DNA of 6,469 bases from the NCBI GenBank assembly GCA_947624695.1, contig CANQLN010000059.1, forward strand, positions 1-6,469, written 5' to 3'. The stretch is from an uncultured Bacilli bacterium. GTDB lineage: Bacteria > Bacillota_I > Bacilli_A > RF39 > UBA660. The notes under the pieces were generated by a model that was not told the DNA's origin, did not search any database, and worked only from the letters and a program-made list of their open reading frames with translations. The translations under genes were made by a program, and so were the position numbers. Shown one piece after another: positions 1-5,676 of this stretch (its first letter is position 1; each line of letters starts with the position of its first letter).

Positions 1-1239
1 TATGCAAGCGATTACTGGCTAGCAGGGGGATACGGAATGACATGTCGATTTAATTATGCAGAATGTAAAAAAAGTTGGATGCATTTAAGTAATAATGATA
101 CGTCAAGCTTAAGCACAAGTAAAGCAGCCCCACCTAGTGACTACGAATGGACCATGTCGCGGGATGCCGGCAGCAATGCGTGGTATGTCAATAGTAACGG
201 CATTGTGGACGGCACCGGCTTCAGCAGTACGGTTTCGGTTCGCCCAGTCTTCTATCTATCATCAAATATCAAAATTATAGATGGAGATGGATCAAGAGAA
301 AATCCATATATAATTAAAGACCCTAATCTTTTAACAGCAGAAGAAAAAATATTATTAAGTTCACAATTAGAAGATGAACAACAAATGAAAGATAGAGGAG
401 ACACCCTTCGTCGTTTCCAAGGTCAAGTAACAACAAGCAGAGCAAGTATAAGTAATGATGTAAATAATTATATCTGTTTTGGAACAGGAGTTAAAGCAAC
501 ATGCACAGGAAATACCGATAAATATTTATACAGAATAATAGGAATAGATACTTCAAATAATGAATTAAAAATAATGAAAAGGGAAGCATTAAATTCTAAG
601 CAAACATGGACATCAGGAAGTTACACCTGGGCAGATAGTACTTTACAAAAAAACTTAAATGGAACATTATTCTTAAAAGCACAAAGTACATATGAATACA
701 TGCAAAAAGATACAACGGAGACAGCTTGGACAAAAATAATATCATCCCATGACTGGGGTTATGGAGATGTACCAAATAGTAGTACAGGATTTGATGCATC
801 AACAACAAGTTTACAAGCATATCAAAAAGAGCAAACAGCCATCAAAAATGGAAGTAATAACGGAATACTAAATGAAACAAAGATAGGATTAATATATGCG
901 AGTGATTATTATTTATCAGGCGGAAATAGTTTAATGTGTCATTATAGTTCAAGCTCATATAGCGAATGTAAAAAAAGCTGGATGTACTTAAGTAATAATG
1001 ATACATCAAGTTTGAGCACGACACTATCGGATCCACCAAACGAGGCTGAATGGACCATGTCGCGGCATAGTGGCAGTTTTGCGTGGAGTGTCGATCATGA
1101 TGGCAGTGTGGGCGCCAGCAGCTTCAGCGGTGCGTATTCGGTTCGCCCAGTCTTCTATATTAGTACTAATAACTTAAAATTATCTGGAGCCGGTTCCTTA
1201 TCTAATCCTTTCGTAATTCAAAATGTCGAAGAAAATTAA
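1..1239 (+). CDS. Tandem-domain DGR-type variable surface protein, 5'-partial
   Basis: The frame is open from base 1, so the gene starts upstream and the ATG at base 37 is internal. The visible 412 codons contain the end of one domain (codons 1-95), a charged linker rich in Glu and Lys (about 96-135), and a complete second copy (about 155-405). Both copies share YASDY, ECKKSWM, LSNNDTSSLS, EWTMSR and SVRPVFY. The layout W-x-M-S-R, A-W-x-V, G-x-V, then SVRPVFY resembles DUF6273/C-type-lectin-like domains used as variable-protein scaffolds (family from memory, tentative). Each copy ends in a 37-codon cassette (codons 49-85 and 350-386) that is GC-rich and varies in a DGR pattern. Paired cysteines (YICFG/ATCTG and MC/SEC) could form disulfides. 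The role is probably ligand binding at the cell surface or on a phage, which is inference. Codon use favours ATA for Ile more than the neighbouring genes do. Confidence 0.85.
   Translation, partial: YASDYWLAGGYGMTCRFNYAECKKSWMHLSNNDTSSLSTSKAAPPSDYEWTMSRDAGSNAWYVNSNGIVDGTGFSSTVSVRPVFYLSSNIKIIDGDGSRENPYIIKDPNLLTAEEKILLSSQLEDEQQMKDRGDTLRRFQGQVTTSRASISNDVNNYICFGTGVKATCTGNTDKYLYRIIGIDTSNNELKIMKREALNSKQTWTSGSYTWADSTLQKNLNGTLFLKAQSTYEYMQKDTTETAWTKIISSHDWGYGDVPNSSTGFDASTTSLQAYQKEQTAIKNGSNNGILNETKIGLIYASDYYLSGGNSLMCHYSSSSYSECKKSWMYLSNNDTSSLSTTLSDPPNEAEWTMSRHSGSFAWSVDHDGSVGASSFSGAYSVRPVFYISTNNLKLSGAGSLSNPFVIQNVEEN
145..255 (+). repeat. Variable repeat 1 (DGR-type cassette, first domain)
   Basis: This 111-base in-frame cassette is about 56% G+C inside a strongly AT-rich gene. 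Its first 18 bases (145-162) and last 21 bases (235-255) are identical to the second cassette. Between them, codons such as GAT, GCC, AAT, TAT, AGT, AAC, GAC and GTT vary, nearly always keeping a C or T third base. That is what adenine-directed mutagenesis of AAC/AAT template codons gives, and NNY codons cannot become stops. Encoded variable residues are D, A, N, Y, N, S, N, I, D, G, T, G, S, T and V. The constant 3' block would be the homing-initiation side. Neither a template repeat nor a reverse transcriptase lies in the window, so DGR membership is inferred from pattern alone. Confidence 0.8.
1048..1158 (+). repeat. Variable repeat 2 (DGR-type cassette, second domain)
   Basis: This cassette lies exactly 903 bases downstream of the first, has the same length and frame with no indels, and is about 57% G+C. 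There are 23 base differences from cassette 1: 11 at first, 9 at second and 3 at third codon positions. The three third-position changes are all C/T. In 14 of the 20 first- or second-position differences one copy carries A. Residues at the variable sites are H, S, F, S, D, H, D, S, G, A, S, S, G, A and Y, while G, AW, V, G, V, FS and SVRPVFY are kept. A 14-base perfect palindrome begins at its last base. Confidence 0.8.
1158..1171. repeat. Perfect palindrome abutting variable repeat 2
   Basis: TATTAGTACTAATA is a 14-base perfect palindrome that starts at the last base of the constant 3' block of cassette 2. In the Bordetella phage DGR, a hairpin or cruciform just downstream of the variable repeat aids homing. 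A similar role here is inference. Cassette 1 has no equal palindrome, only a weaker 9-pair stem (251-259 with 277-285). Confidence 0.4.
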
Positions 1240-1244
1240 TTAAT

Positions 1245-1276
1245 AATAAAGTGTCAAGATAAGTTGGCACTTTATT
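1245..1276 (+). terminator. Hairpin terminator after the variable surface gene
   Basis: AATAAAGTGTCAA (1245-1257) pairs with TTGGCACTTTATT (1264-1276): 13 pairs including one G-U, with a six-base loop GATAAG. It lies six bases after the stop codon. The T-run (1290-1295) is about 14 bases away rather than adjacent, so the terminator may be imperfect or may act as an mRNA 3'-end stabiliser. Confidence 0.6.
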
Positions 1277-1327
1277 GCAATTTAACTAATTTTTTAGTAA
1301 TCTTATTATAGAATAGAGTTGGATATT

Positions 1328-2398
1328 ATGAAGGAAGTAATTATAACTAATGAAAAAGGAGAAACTTTTTTAATAAATTATGAAAATAATAATTATACTA
1401 TTTCCAAAATAGAAAAAGGGGAGAAAAAAGAGCCTACGAAAGAGGAAATGACTTTTGCTTTAAAAGAATTAGAAAAAGTTAAACAAGCAACGGAGAAAAA
1501 TAGTTATGATGATTATTTAAAAATGTTAAAAGATATGCTTAGTGCTAAAACTATTAAAGGGACAACTGAATTAGAGAACTTTATTCAAAGTACAACTTTA
1601 AGTGAAGAAGAAAAAGAAAAATTATTAAAAGAGGGAATATCAGGTTTAAGTCTTCAAGATATTATTGATTTAAGAAATAAAATTATTGGGGATTTAAGAG
1701 GTAGTAAAAAAGAAGAAATGGAAGCTTTGATTGGTTTTAATGTTAAAGATAATGCTTTAGGGCCTTCTTATTGTGAAATTAAAATGGGTTTTAAAGATAG
1801 TATTGGTTATAATGAACGAATAAATGCTACACTTGATTATAATGATACTTTAAAAAAGGAATTAATTGAGCCCGTTATTGCGGAAGTTATTGGGCGAAGT
1901 AAAATTAAAACAAAAAATTTAAGTAAGACAGCTGATTCATTTAATAACCGAGGTAATTTAGGAATAGTTACGGAAGAAAAAGTTAAAGTAGCTTTAGCTA
2001 ATGTGGAATATGATTATGCTGATAAATTAGATAAGAATTGTGAAAATTTAAAAAATAGAGCTTCCGAATTAGATCCGGAAGCAAGAGATAAAAATGCCCA
2101 AGAATTTTCTCCTGATGATGAAGTGCCAAGTATTCCAAATGATGAAGAATTACTGACAGATGAAAATGGGAATATGTATAGTTTAAATGGTGAATATGTC
2201 GGAAGAATTAATGAATATGGCGAAATAGTTCGGGATCAAGGGCCAAATTTAACGCATGAAGAGAGTATGAAACTCGTAAGAAAACCTTTATCGAATATTA
2301 GGCAAAAAGAAAGTGGTTTTGTAGCCATTGCTGTTATTGCCATTACTAGTTTTATCACTAGTTTAATTGTTATTATCCAAATGTTTCTTTTAGGTTAA
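1328..2398 (+). CDS. Hypothetical protein with C-terminal membrane anchor
   Basis: I do not recognise this 356-residue protein. It has a short beta-like N-terminus (MKEVIITNEKGETFLINY), a long charged helical stretch rich in Lys and Glu up to about residue 135, a middle region with few features, an acidic Asp/Glu/Pro segment near residues 245-275, then a basic stretch and a final hydrophobic segment of about 25 residues (from GFVAIAVIAI to the end). No signal peptide is visible, so the topology fits a C-tail-anchored protein with a cytoplasmic bulk. The ATG at 1328 is preferred. An in-frame TTG at 1319 would add three residues, but a possible -10 (TATTAT, 1304-1309) puts transcription start almost on that TTG. 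No good Shine-Dalgarno is seen for either. It stands alone between the variable surface gene and a convergent rodA-like gene. Confidence 0.8.
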   Translation: MKEVIITNEKGETFLINYENNNYTISKIEKGEKKEPTKEEMTFALKELEKVKQATEKNSYDDYLKMLKDMLSAKTIKGTTELENFIQSTTLSEEEKEKLLKEGISGLSLQDIIDLRNKIIGDLRGSKKEEMEALIGFNVKDNALGPSYCEIKMGFKDSIGYNERINATLDYNDTLKKELIEPVIAEVIGRSKIKTKNLSKTADSFNNRGNLGIVTEEKVKVALANVEYDYADKLDKNCENLKNRASELDPEARDKNAQEFSPDDEVPSIPNDEELLTDENGNMYSLNGEYVGRINEYGEIVRDQGPNLTHEESMKLVRKPLSNIRQKESGFVAIAVIAITSFITSLIVIIQMFLLG

Positions 2399-2424
2399 AA
2401 TATCTTTTTAGATATTTTTTTCTT
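2397..2424. terminator. Terminator in the 9-base gap between convergent genes
   Basis: AAAATATC (2397-2404) pairs with GATATTTT (2411-2418) around a six-base loop, followed by TTTCTTTT on the plus strand. The plus-strand gene stop (2396-2398) enters the left arm and the minus-strand gene stop (2408-2410) lies in the loop. On the minus strand the arm ends in TTTT, so it could act both ways, less strongly in that direction. Confidence 0.65.
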
Positions 2425-3505
2425 TTAATAAATTTAGGATTATTCCTAAGAAAAGATAATTTATTAAAGTATTAGTTCCTCCATAAGATAAAAAAGGAAG
2501 AGGAATACCCATAATGGGGAGTAAGCCTAAATTCATACCAATATTATATATTTGATGAAAGATAAACATTCCAAAATAAGAATATGCAAATATCTTAGTT
2601 TTTAAATTTTTACTTTTACTTATTAAATAAATAAAATATAGATCAAAAATAACAAAAGATATAATAATTAGAATACCGGAAAGAAGCCCATAGTTGCCCA
2701 TGGAAAAAGCAAAAAAGAAATCGGTGGGAGCCTCGGGAATATAAAGAAGAATTTTATTAAAGCCAACACCCAGAAAAGAAGATGCTCCAATAGTAATGAG
2801 AGCATTTTCTAACTGATAACTATTACCACTGGCAAAATTAATAAGGCGGTCCATCCGGTAGAAAAAGCTCGTTCCTAAAATTTTAATAAGGGCATCTTGA
2901 AAGTAAAAATACATAATTAGAAATATGCCAGTAGCTAAAGAAAATATTCCCAAAAAAGTTATATACCACCATTTATTTATTTTTAAAAATAAAATGGAAA
3001 TAAATAAAATAATTAAAAAATTAATAATGGCTCCGGTATCTGGTTCTAAAAAAACTAAGATGCTCGGAATAAGAGTAACTAAAATCATTTTAAAAAGAAT
3101 AATTATCTCATCTTTAAAATTTTTAATTTTGGCTTTACTTCCCATATTAACTAAAAGCATAGATAAAGAAAGTTTCGCAAGTTCACTTGGCTGAAAAGAA
3201 AAACCAAAAAGAGAAAACCAGCATTTTGCTCCATGAGTGGAAGTACCAAAGAATAAAACTAATACTAATAAAATAAGAGTGAATAAATAAAAATAAAGGG
3301 AATATTTAAAGATATTTTTTAATTTTAATTTTTGAATAATAAAAATAATTAAATAACCTAAGGAAAACCAAATTAATTGTTTAATAAAAGCATTATTATA
3401 AAGAGAACTTACTAATTTAGCATTATGCATATTAAAAAGACTTATTATATTTAAAATAAGTAGAGGAATAAATATTAAATAAGTTTTATATTTTTTTTGA
3501 CTCAT
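2408..3505 (-). CDS. rodA: RodA/FtsW/SpoVE-family SEDS peptidoglycan polymerase
   Basis: SEDS proteins are polytopic membrane glycosyltransferases that polymerise lipid II with a partner class B penicillin-binding protein, for elongation (RodA), division (FtsW) or spore cortex (SpoVE). About ten hydrophobic segments are seen. Numbered from an in-frame TTG at 3523, family motifs are FQPSELAK (110-117), EPDTG (160-164), a YQ...AITIGAS-like stretch (236-248, here YQLENALITIGAS), PEAPTDFFFAF (263-273) with Asp268 matching the catalytic Asp of RodA, and the C-terminal signature GIPLPFLSYGGT (339-350). Length is normal for RodA. The usual GEE after TDFxFA is replaced by MGNYG. I start at the ATG at 3505; TTG at 3523 adds six residues, and neither start has a clear Shine-Dalgarno. 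RodA is favoured over FtsW/SpoVE from PE-x-x-TDF context and length, but the subtype is uncertain. No partner PBP is adjacent. Confidence 0.9.
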   Translation of the reverse strand: MSQKKYKTYLIFIPLLILNIISLFNMHNAKLVSSLYNNAFIKQLIWFSLGYLIIFIIQKLKLKNIFKYSLYFYLFTLILLVLVLFFGTSTHGAKCWFSLFGFSFQPSELAKLSLSMLLVNMGSKAKIKNFKDEIIILFKMILVTLIPSILVFLEPDTGAIINFLIILFISILFLKINKWWYITFLGIFSLATGIFLIMYFYFQDALIKILGTSFFYRMDRLINFASGNSYQLENALITIGASSFLGVGFNKILLYIPEAPTDFFFAFSMGNYGLLSGILIIISFVIFDLYFIYLISKSKNLKTKIFAYSYFGMFIFHQIYNIGMNLGLLPIMGIPLPFLSYGGTNTLINYLFLGIILNLLKEKNI

Positions 3506-3550
3506 ATTTATATTATGGTTCAAAAATAGTTATTTATCATAGAATATTAA

Positions 3551-3556
3551 AGGAGG
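3551..3556 (+). promoter_or_regulatory. Consensus Shine-Dalgarno AGGAGG
   Basis: AGGAGG sits five bases before the ATG at 3562 and fixes the start of the 98-residue gene. It is the strongest ribosome site in the window. Confidence 0.85.
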
Positions 3557-3561
3557 ATGTT

Positions 3562-3858
3562 ATGAAAGATTTGCCAAGAGTAACCCCAGGAAAAATAAAA
3601 GATAATTTACATAATACGCAAGATATATTTTATGGTAGTGATAGAAAGTTAGAAAGTCATGATAGCGTAAGTGTTATTAAAAAGATAAATGATATCTTTG
3701 CCTCTAGTCATCATGTTTATAAAAGTAGAGTCGATATTACTTTAAAAGATAAAGTAGTTGAAAAAACCATTGTGGGTAAAACTAGTACGGACTTAATTAC
3801 GATTGATGGGGAACTAATTAAAATAATTGATATTTTAGACATAAAAAAAATATATTAG
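3562..3858 (+). CDS. Small hypothetical protein, 98 aa
   Basis: I do not recognise this protein. It is soluble, with no signal or membrane segment. The N-terminal half is polar and contains IKDNLHNTQDIFYGSDR. The C-terminal half, roughly from residue 53, alternates hydrophobic and polar residues (SRVDITLKDKVVEKTIVGK, then DLITIDGELIKIIDILDI), as in a small SH3/Sm-like beta barrel. That fold is a guess from pattern, not a family match. The start is secured by AGGAGG five bases upstream. The gene is divergent from the rodA-like gene, with little room for separate promoters, and its stop codon overlaps that of the convergent EIIB-like gene by three bases (3855-3858 shared region). Its last six codons form part of the terminator hairpin. 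Confidence 0.8.
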   Translation: MKDLPRVTPGKIKDNLHNTQDIFYGSDRKLESHDSVSVIKKINDIFASSHHVYKSRVDITLKDKVVEKTIVGKTSTDLITIDGELIKIIDILDIKKIY

Positions 3859-3883
3859 ACAATTTCGTCAATATATTTTTTTA
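3843..3883. terminator. Bidirectional terminator built into two overlapping gene ends
   Basis: AAAAAAATATATT (3844-3856) pairs perfectly with AATATATTTTTTT (3870-3882). After a bulged A, the inner GAC (3858-3860) pairs with GTC (3867-3869) around a six-base loop. Both strands end in a T-run, so it should stop transcription from either side. Both stop codons (TAG 3856-3858 plus; TAA 3857-3855 minus) lie inside it. Confidence 0.8.
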
Positions 3884-4172
3884 ATTGTTTAGCATTACTA
3901 TCAAATATTATTTTTAATTGATTATCAATTTCTACAATTCCTTTAGCACCAAGTCTTTGAATAGCATCTTTGTCAGCAAGAGTAACATCTCTTAAAATAA
4001 CTTTAAACCTACTCATATTACATTCGGCATTAATAATATTATCTTCGCCACCTAAATAACCAATAAGTTTATTTTCTTTAACAGCAAAATCTTTTCTAGT
4101 TAATTTAAAGGCTACTGCTAATATAATAAGTATTACTATCGCAATGATAATATATTGAATAGCTGTACTCAA
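3855..4172 (-). CDS. Membrane-anchored PTS EIIB-like protein lacking the phosphocysteine
   Basis: This 105-residue protein has an N-terminal membrane helix (about residues 5-23, IQYIIIAIVILIILAVAF) and a single domain like the EIIB domain of glucose-family PTS permeases. Matching features are LIGYLGGEDNI (36-46), SRFKVILRDV (54-63), RLGAKGIVEIDNQLKIIF (73-90) and a final helix. In active EIIB, the phosphorylated Cys sits in a C-x-T-R-L-R motif. Aligning SRFKV with TRLRV places Asn52 there; Cys51 is one place earlier. It is therefore probably not a normal sugar phosphotransferase, and may be a sensor, adaptor or pseudoenzyme (inference). There is no EIIC or EIIA nearby. The TTG start at 4172 is chosen because GGGTGA lies six bases upstream; no usable in-frame ATG exists until residue 53. 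It has its own likely promoter. Confidence 0.8.
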   Translation of the reverse strand: MSTAIQYIIIAIVILIILAVAFKLTRKDFAVKENKLIGYLGGEDNIINAECNMSRFKVILRDVTLADKDAIQRLGAKGIVEIDNQLKIIFDSNAKQLKKYIDEIV

Positions 4173-4178
4173 AATTAA

Positions 4179-4184
4179 TCACCC
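4179..4184 (-). promoter_or_regulatory. Shine-Dalgarno GGGTGA deciding a TTG start
   Basis: Read on the minus strand, GGGTGA lies six bases before TTG at 4172-4170. This supports initiation at TTG for the EIIB-like protein and keeps its membrane helix in the product. Confidence 0.6.
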
Positions 4185-4190
4185 AATATA

Positions 4191-4218
4191 ATTATACTAC
4201 AAATACTATCTTTTTAAA
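4191..4218 (-). promoter_or_regulatory. Likely sigma-A promoter of the EIIB-like gene
   Basis: On the minus strand there is a perfect -10 TATAAT (4196-4191) and a -35 TTTAAA (4218-4213, four of six matches), 16 bases apart. The -10 lies a few bases upstream of the Shine-Dalgarno, giving a very short leader. Confidence 0.5.
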
Positions 4219-4263
4219 AGAGGGCATTTAAAGCCTTAAATTAAGTAGTTAAAGATGATATTC

Positions 4264-4290
4264 ACTATTTTAAAAATTAAACATAAATTA
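4264..4290 (+). promoter_or_regulatory. Sigma-K-like promoter of the spore coat gene
   Basis: CATAAATTA (4282-4290) matches the Bacillus sigma-K -10 consensus CATAnnnTA exactly. AC (4264-4265) sits 16 bases upstream, as expected for the minimal sigma-K -35. Predicted transcription start is near 4297, about 23 bases before the ATG. cotY and cotZ of B. subtilis are late mother-cell genes transcribed with sigma-K, so the context agrees. The motif is short, so chance occurrence in AT-rich DNA is possible. Confidence 0.5.
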
Positions 4291-4319
4291 ATAATGAGAA
4301 TACATGAAAGGGTGAAAAG

Positions 4320-4772
4320 ATGAATAATAATAATTCAGGAAATTCAAATTCTGGAAATTGTATTAATGAAATTTTAAGTATAATTTTAGTATTACAAGAA
4401 AATGCTTGTCCAGATAATTGCTTAGATACTTGCGATAGACCAATGCTTGGTGGAGGAAGTAATTGCCTTGTATGCAACACGAGACCAGTAATGCTTTATA
4501 CTTGTTCAGGTAATGGAACACCATGGAGTATGCCTATTAGTAAAGATGTAACAACTAATTGTAGTGAACAACCTTTAGGAGGTACTTGTTCAACAGTCTT
4601 TAGAGTTGAAAAAATTGAAGGTAACTGCTGTACATTTAGAGTTTTAGCGGAAAATACTGATCCAACTTCATTATATCCATATGTATCAACAAACTCATTC
4701 TTTACAATGGATTGTGGTTGTTTATGCAGTATTAGATGTTTATCTGATACTTATGTAGATTGTGTTTGTTAG
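4320..4772 (+). CDS. CotY/CotZ-family spore coat protein
   Basis: This 150-residue protein has 17 cysteines (11%). After an Asn/Ser/Gly-rich head (1-13) comes a helix (CINEILSIILVLQENAC, 14-30) and CPDNCLDTC (30-38). The family-like core follows: FRVEKIEGNCCTFRVL (94-109) and FFTMDCGCLCSIRCL (127-141), ending DTYVDCVC. This matches the plan of B. subtilis CotY/CotZ (FRVEKLxxCCxxxxIL, then VDLGCFCAIQCL, from memory). Those proteins form disulfide-linked lattices in the spore crust, the outermost coat layer. Length is typical. The ATG at 4320 has AGGGTGA just upstream (4309-4315). A sigma-K-like promoter precedes it and a strong terminator follows, so it appears monocistronic. The call to CotY/CotZ family is firm; which paralogue it is cannot be told. 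Confidence 0.92.
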   Translation: MNNNNSGNSNSGNCINEILSIILVLQENACPDNCLDTCDRPMLGGGSNCLVCNTRPVMLYTCSGNGTPWSMPISKDVTTNCSEQPLGGTCSTVFRVEKIEGNCCTFRVLAENTDPTSLYPYVSTNSFFTMDCGCLCSIRCLSDTYVDCVC

Positions 4773-4793
4773 TTAAATTGCCAAGTGTAAATG

Positions 4794-4819
4794 AAAGCCA
4801 TAAGAAATTATGGCTTTTT
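4794..4819 (+). terminator. Strong intrinsic terminator after the coat gene
   Basis: AAAGCCATAA (4794-4803) pairs perfectly with TTATGGCTTT (4808-4817) around a GAAA tetraloop, running into TTTTT (4815-4819). It lies 21 bases after the stop codon and separates the coat gene from the next operon. Confidence 0.88.
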
Positions 4820-4833
4820 CTATATTTTAGAGG

Positions 4834-4839
4834 TATAAT
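4834..4839 (+). promoter_or_regulatory. -10 box of the membrane protein/regulator operon
   Basis: A perfect TATAAT lies 27 bases before the ATG at 4867. No good -35 is visible at 16-18 bases upstream, where the preceding terminator arm sits (TGGCTT, 4811-4816). The promoter may be weak or may need an activator; alternatively it is regulated by the downstream CsoR-like protein. Confidence 0.5.
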
Positions 4840-4866
4840 ACTTTCTATAAAGAGGAAGTTTTAGGA

Positions 4867-5676
4867 ATGAATTTGAAGAAAAAAATTAAGAAAGCCTATC
4901 GAGAATCAAATAAAAAGACTTTAGTGGTTTATATTATTTTAAGAACTTTAGTCCTTATAACATTTATAAGACAGATTGCTTTAGGAGAAGTATCAAAAGC
5001 TATTCTTTGTTTACTTACTTTAGTTTTGCTAATTATTCCTTTCTTTATTGAAGAAAAGTTTAAAATTACCATTCCTAGTTTTTTAGAAATTCTACTCCTT
5101 TTAATAATATTTACATCAACTATTTTAGGAGAAATAAATAATTTTTATGTTAGAATACCTCATATAGATACCGTTATGCATACTTTAAATGGTTTCTTAT
5201 CAGCAGGAATTGGTTTTTCTTTAGTTTATCTTTTGAATCAACATGTCGATTTGATTAAATTATCCCCTTTATTTGTGGCTATTGTTTCTTTTTGTTTTTC
5301 CATGACTGTGGGAGTCTTATGGGAATTTTATGAATTTGGCTTTGATATGTTATTTAAAACCGATATGCAAAAAGATACTCTGGTGCATAATATAGCAACC
5401 GTAGAATTAGATGATACTAAAACTAATAATGCAATTAAAATTAAAGATATTAATAAAACAATATTGTATAATAAAGAAGATGAAACTTTAGCAACATTTA
5501 CAGGTTACTTAGATATTGGTATAATAGATACAATGAAAGATTTAATAGTTAATTTTATTGGTTCTTTATCTTTTAGTATAATAGGTTATCTATATATTAA
5601 GAATAAAGAAAAATATCGATTTGCTAATAATTTCATTTTAACTAAACAAATAGATACAATAAGGGAGGAAAGTTAA
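4867..5676 (+). CDS. DUF2238-like polytopic membrane protein
   Basis: This 269-residue protein has a basic N-terminus and about six hydrophobic segments (roughly 18-36, 43-60, 72-88, 108-124, 132-151, 228-246). Conserved-looking polar motifs lie at membrane edges: HIDTVMHTLNGF (99-110), WEFYEFGFD (152-160) and DIGIIDTMKDLIVN (216-229). The order MHxLNGFL, WExxEFxxD, DTMxDLI is that of the DUF2238 (YjdF-like) family as I remember it, whose function is not known. Clustered His, Asp, Glu and Asn could bind metal, which is inference. A hydrophilic loop (about 165-215) is longer than in the family as I know it. ATG at 4867 has GAGG/AGGA at 4852-4856. The stop codon TAA (5674-5676) shares its last A with the ATG of the next gene, so the two are translationally coupled. 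Confidence 0.8.
   Translation: MNLKKKIKKAYRESNKKTLVVYIILRTLVLITFIRQIALGEVSKAILCLLTLVLLIIPFFIEEKFKITIPSFLEILLLLIIFTSTILGEINNFYVRIPHIDTVMHTLNGFLSAGIGFSLVYLLNQHVDLIKLSPLFVAIVSFCFSMTVGVLWEFYEFGFDMLFKTDMQKDTLVHNIATVELDDTKTNNAIKIKDINKTILYNKEDETLATFTGYLDIGIIDTMKDLIVNFIGSLSFSIIGYLYIKNKEKYRFANNFILTKQIDTIREES
5664..5668 (+). promoter_or_regulatory. Shine-Dalgarno GGAGG inside the preceding gene
   Basis: GGAGG lies seven bases before the ATG at 5676, within the last codons of the membrane protein gene. It allows the regulator to be translated from the same message, with coupling through the overlapping TAATG. Confidence 0.75.

Noticed and set aside
37..39. ATG at base 37 as the start of the variable surface gene
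   Set aside because: The same frame is open back to base 1, and residues before it (YASDYWLAGG) match the second domain copy (YASDYYLSGG), so the gene begins upstream of the window.
596..1039. Minus-strand reading frames at 596-820 and 842-1039
   Set aside because: They lie antisense within the variable surface gene, have no ribosome site or domain, and reflect its repetitive low-complexity coding.
2925..3194. Plus-strand reading frame of 89 residues
   Set aside because: It is antisense to the well-supported RodA/FtsW-family gene and its sequence is the mirror of hydrophobic codons.
3538..3546. CATAGAATA as a sporulation sigma promoter for the 98-residue gene
   Set aside because: It matches CATAnnnTA, but transcription would begin at about 3552, on the AGGAGG itself, and no suitable -35 is at the right distance.
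4226..4241. ATTTAA-AGCC-TTAAAT hairpin between the EIIB-like and coat genes
   Set aside because: A six-pair A/T-only stem is expected by chance in DNA this AT-rich and has no T-run.
4277..4480. Minus-strand reading frame of 67 residues
   Set aside because: It is antisense to the spore coat gene and its promoter; no domain or ribosome site.
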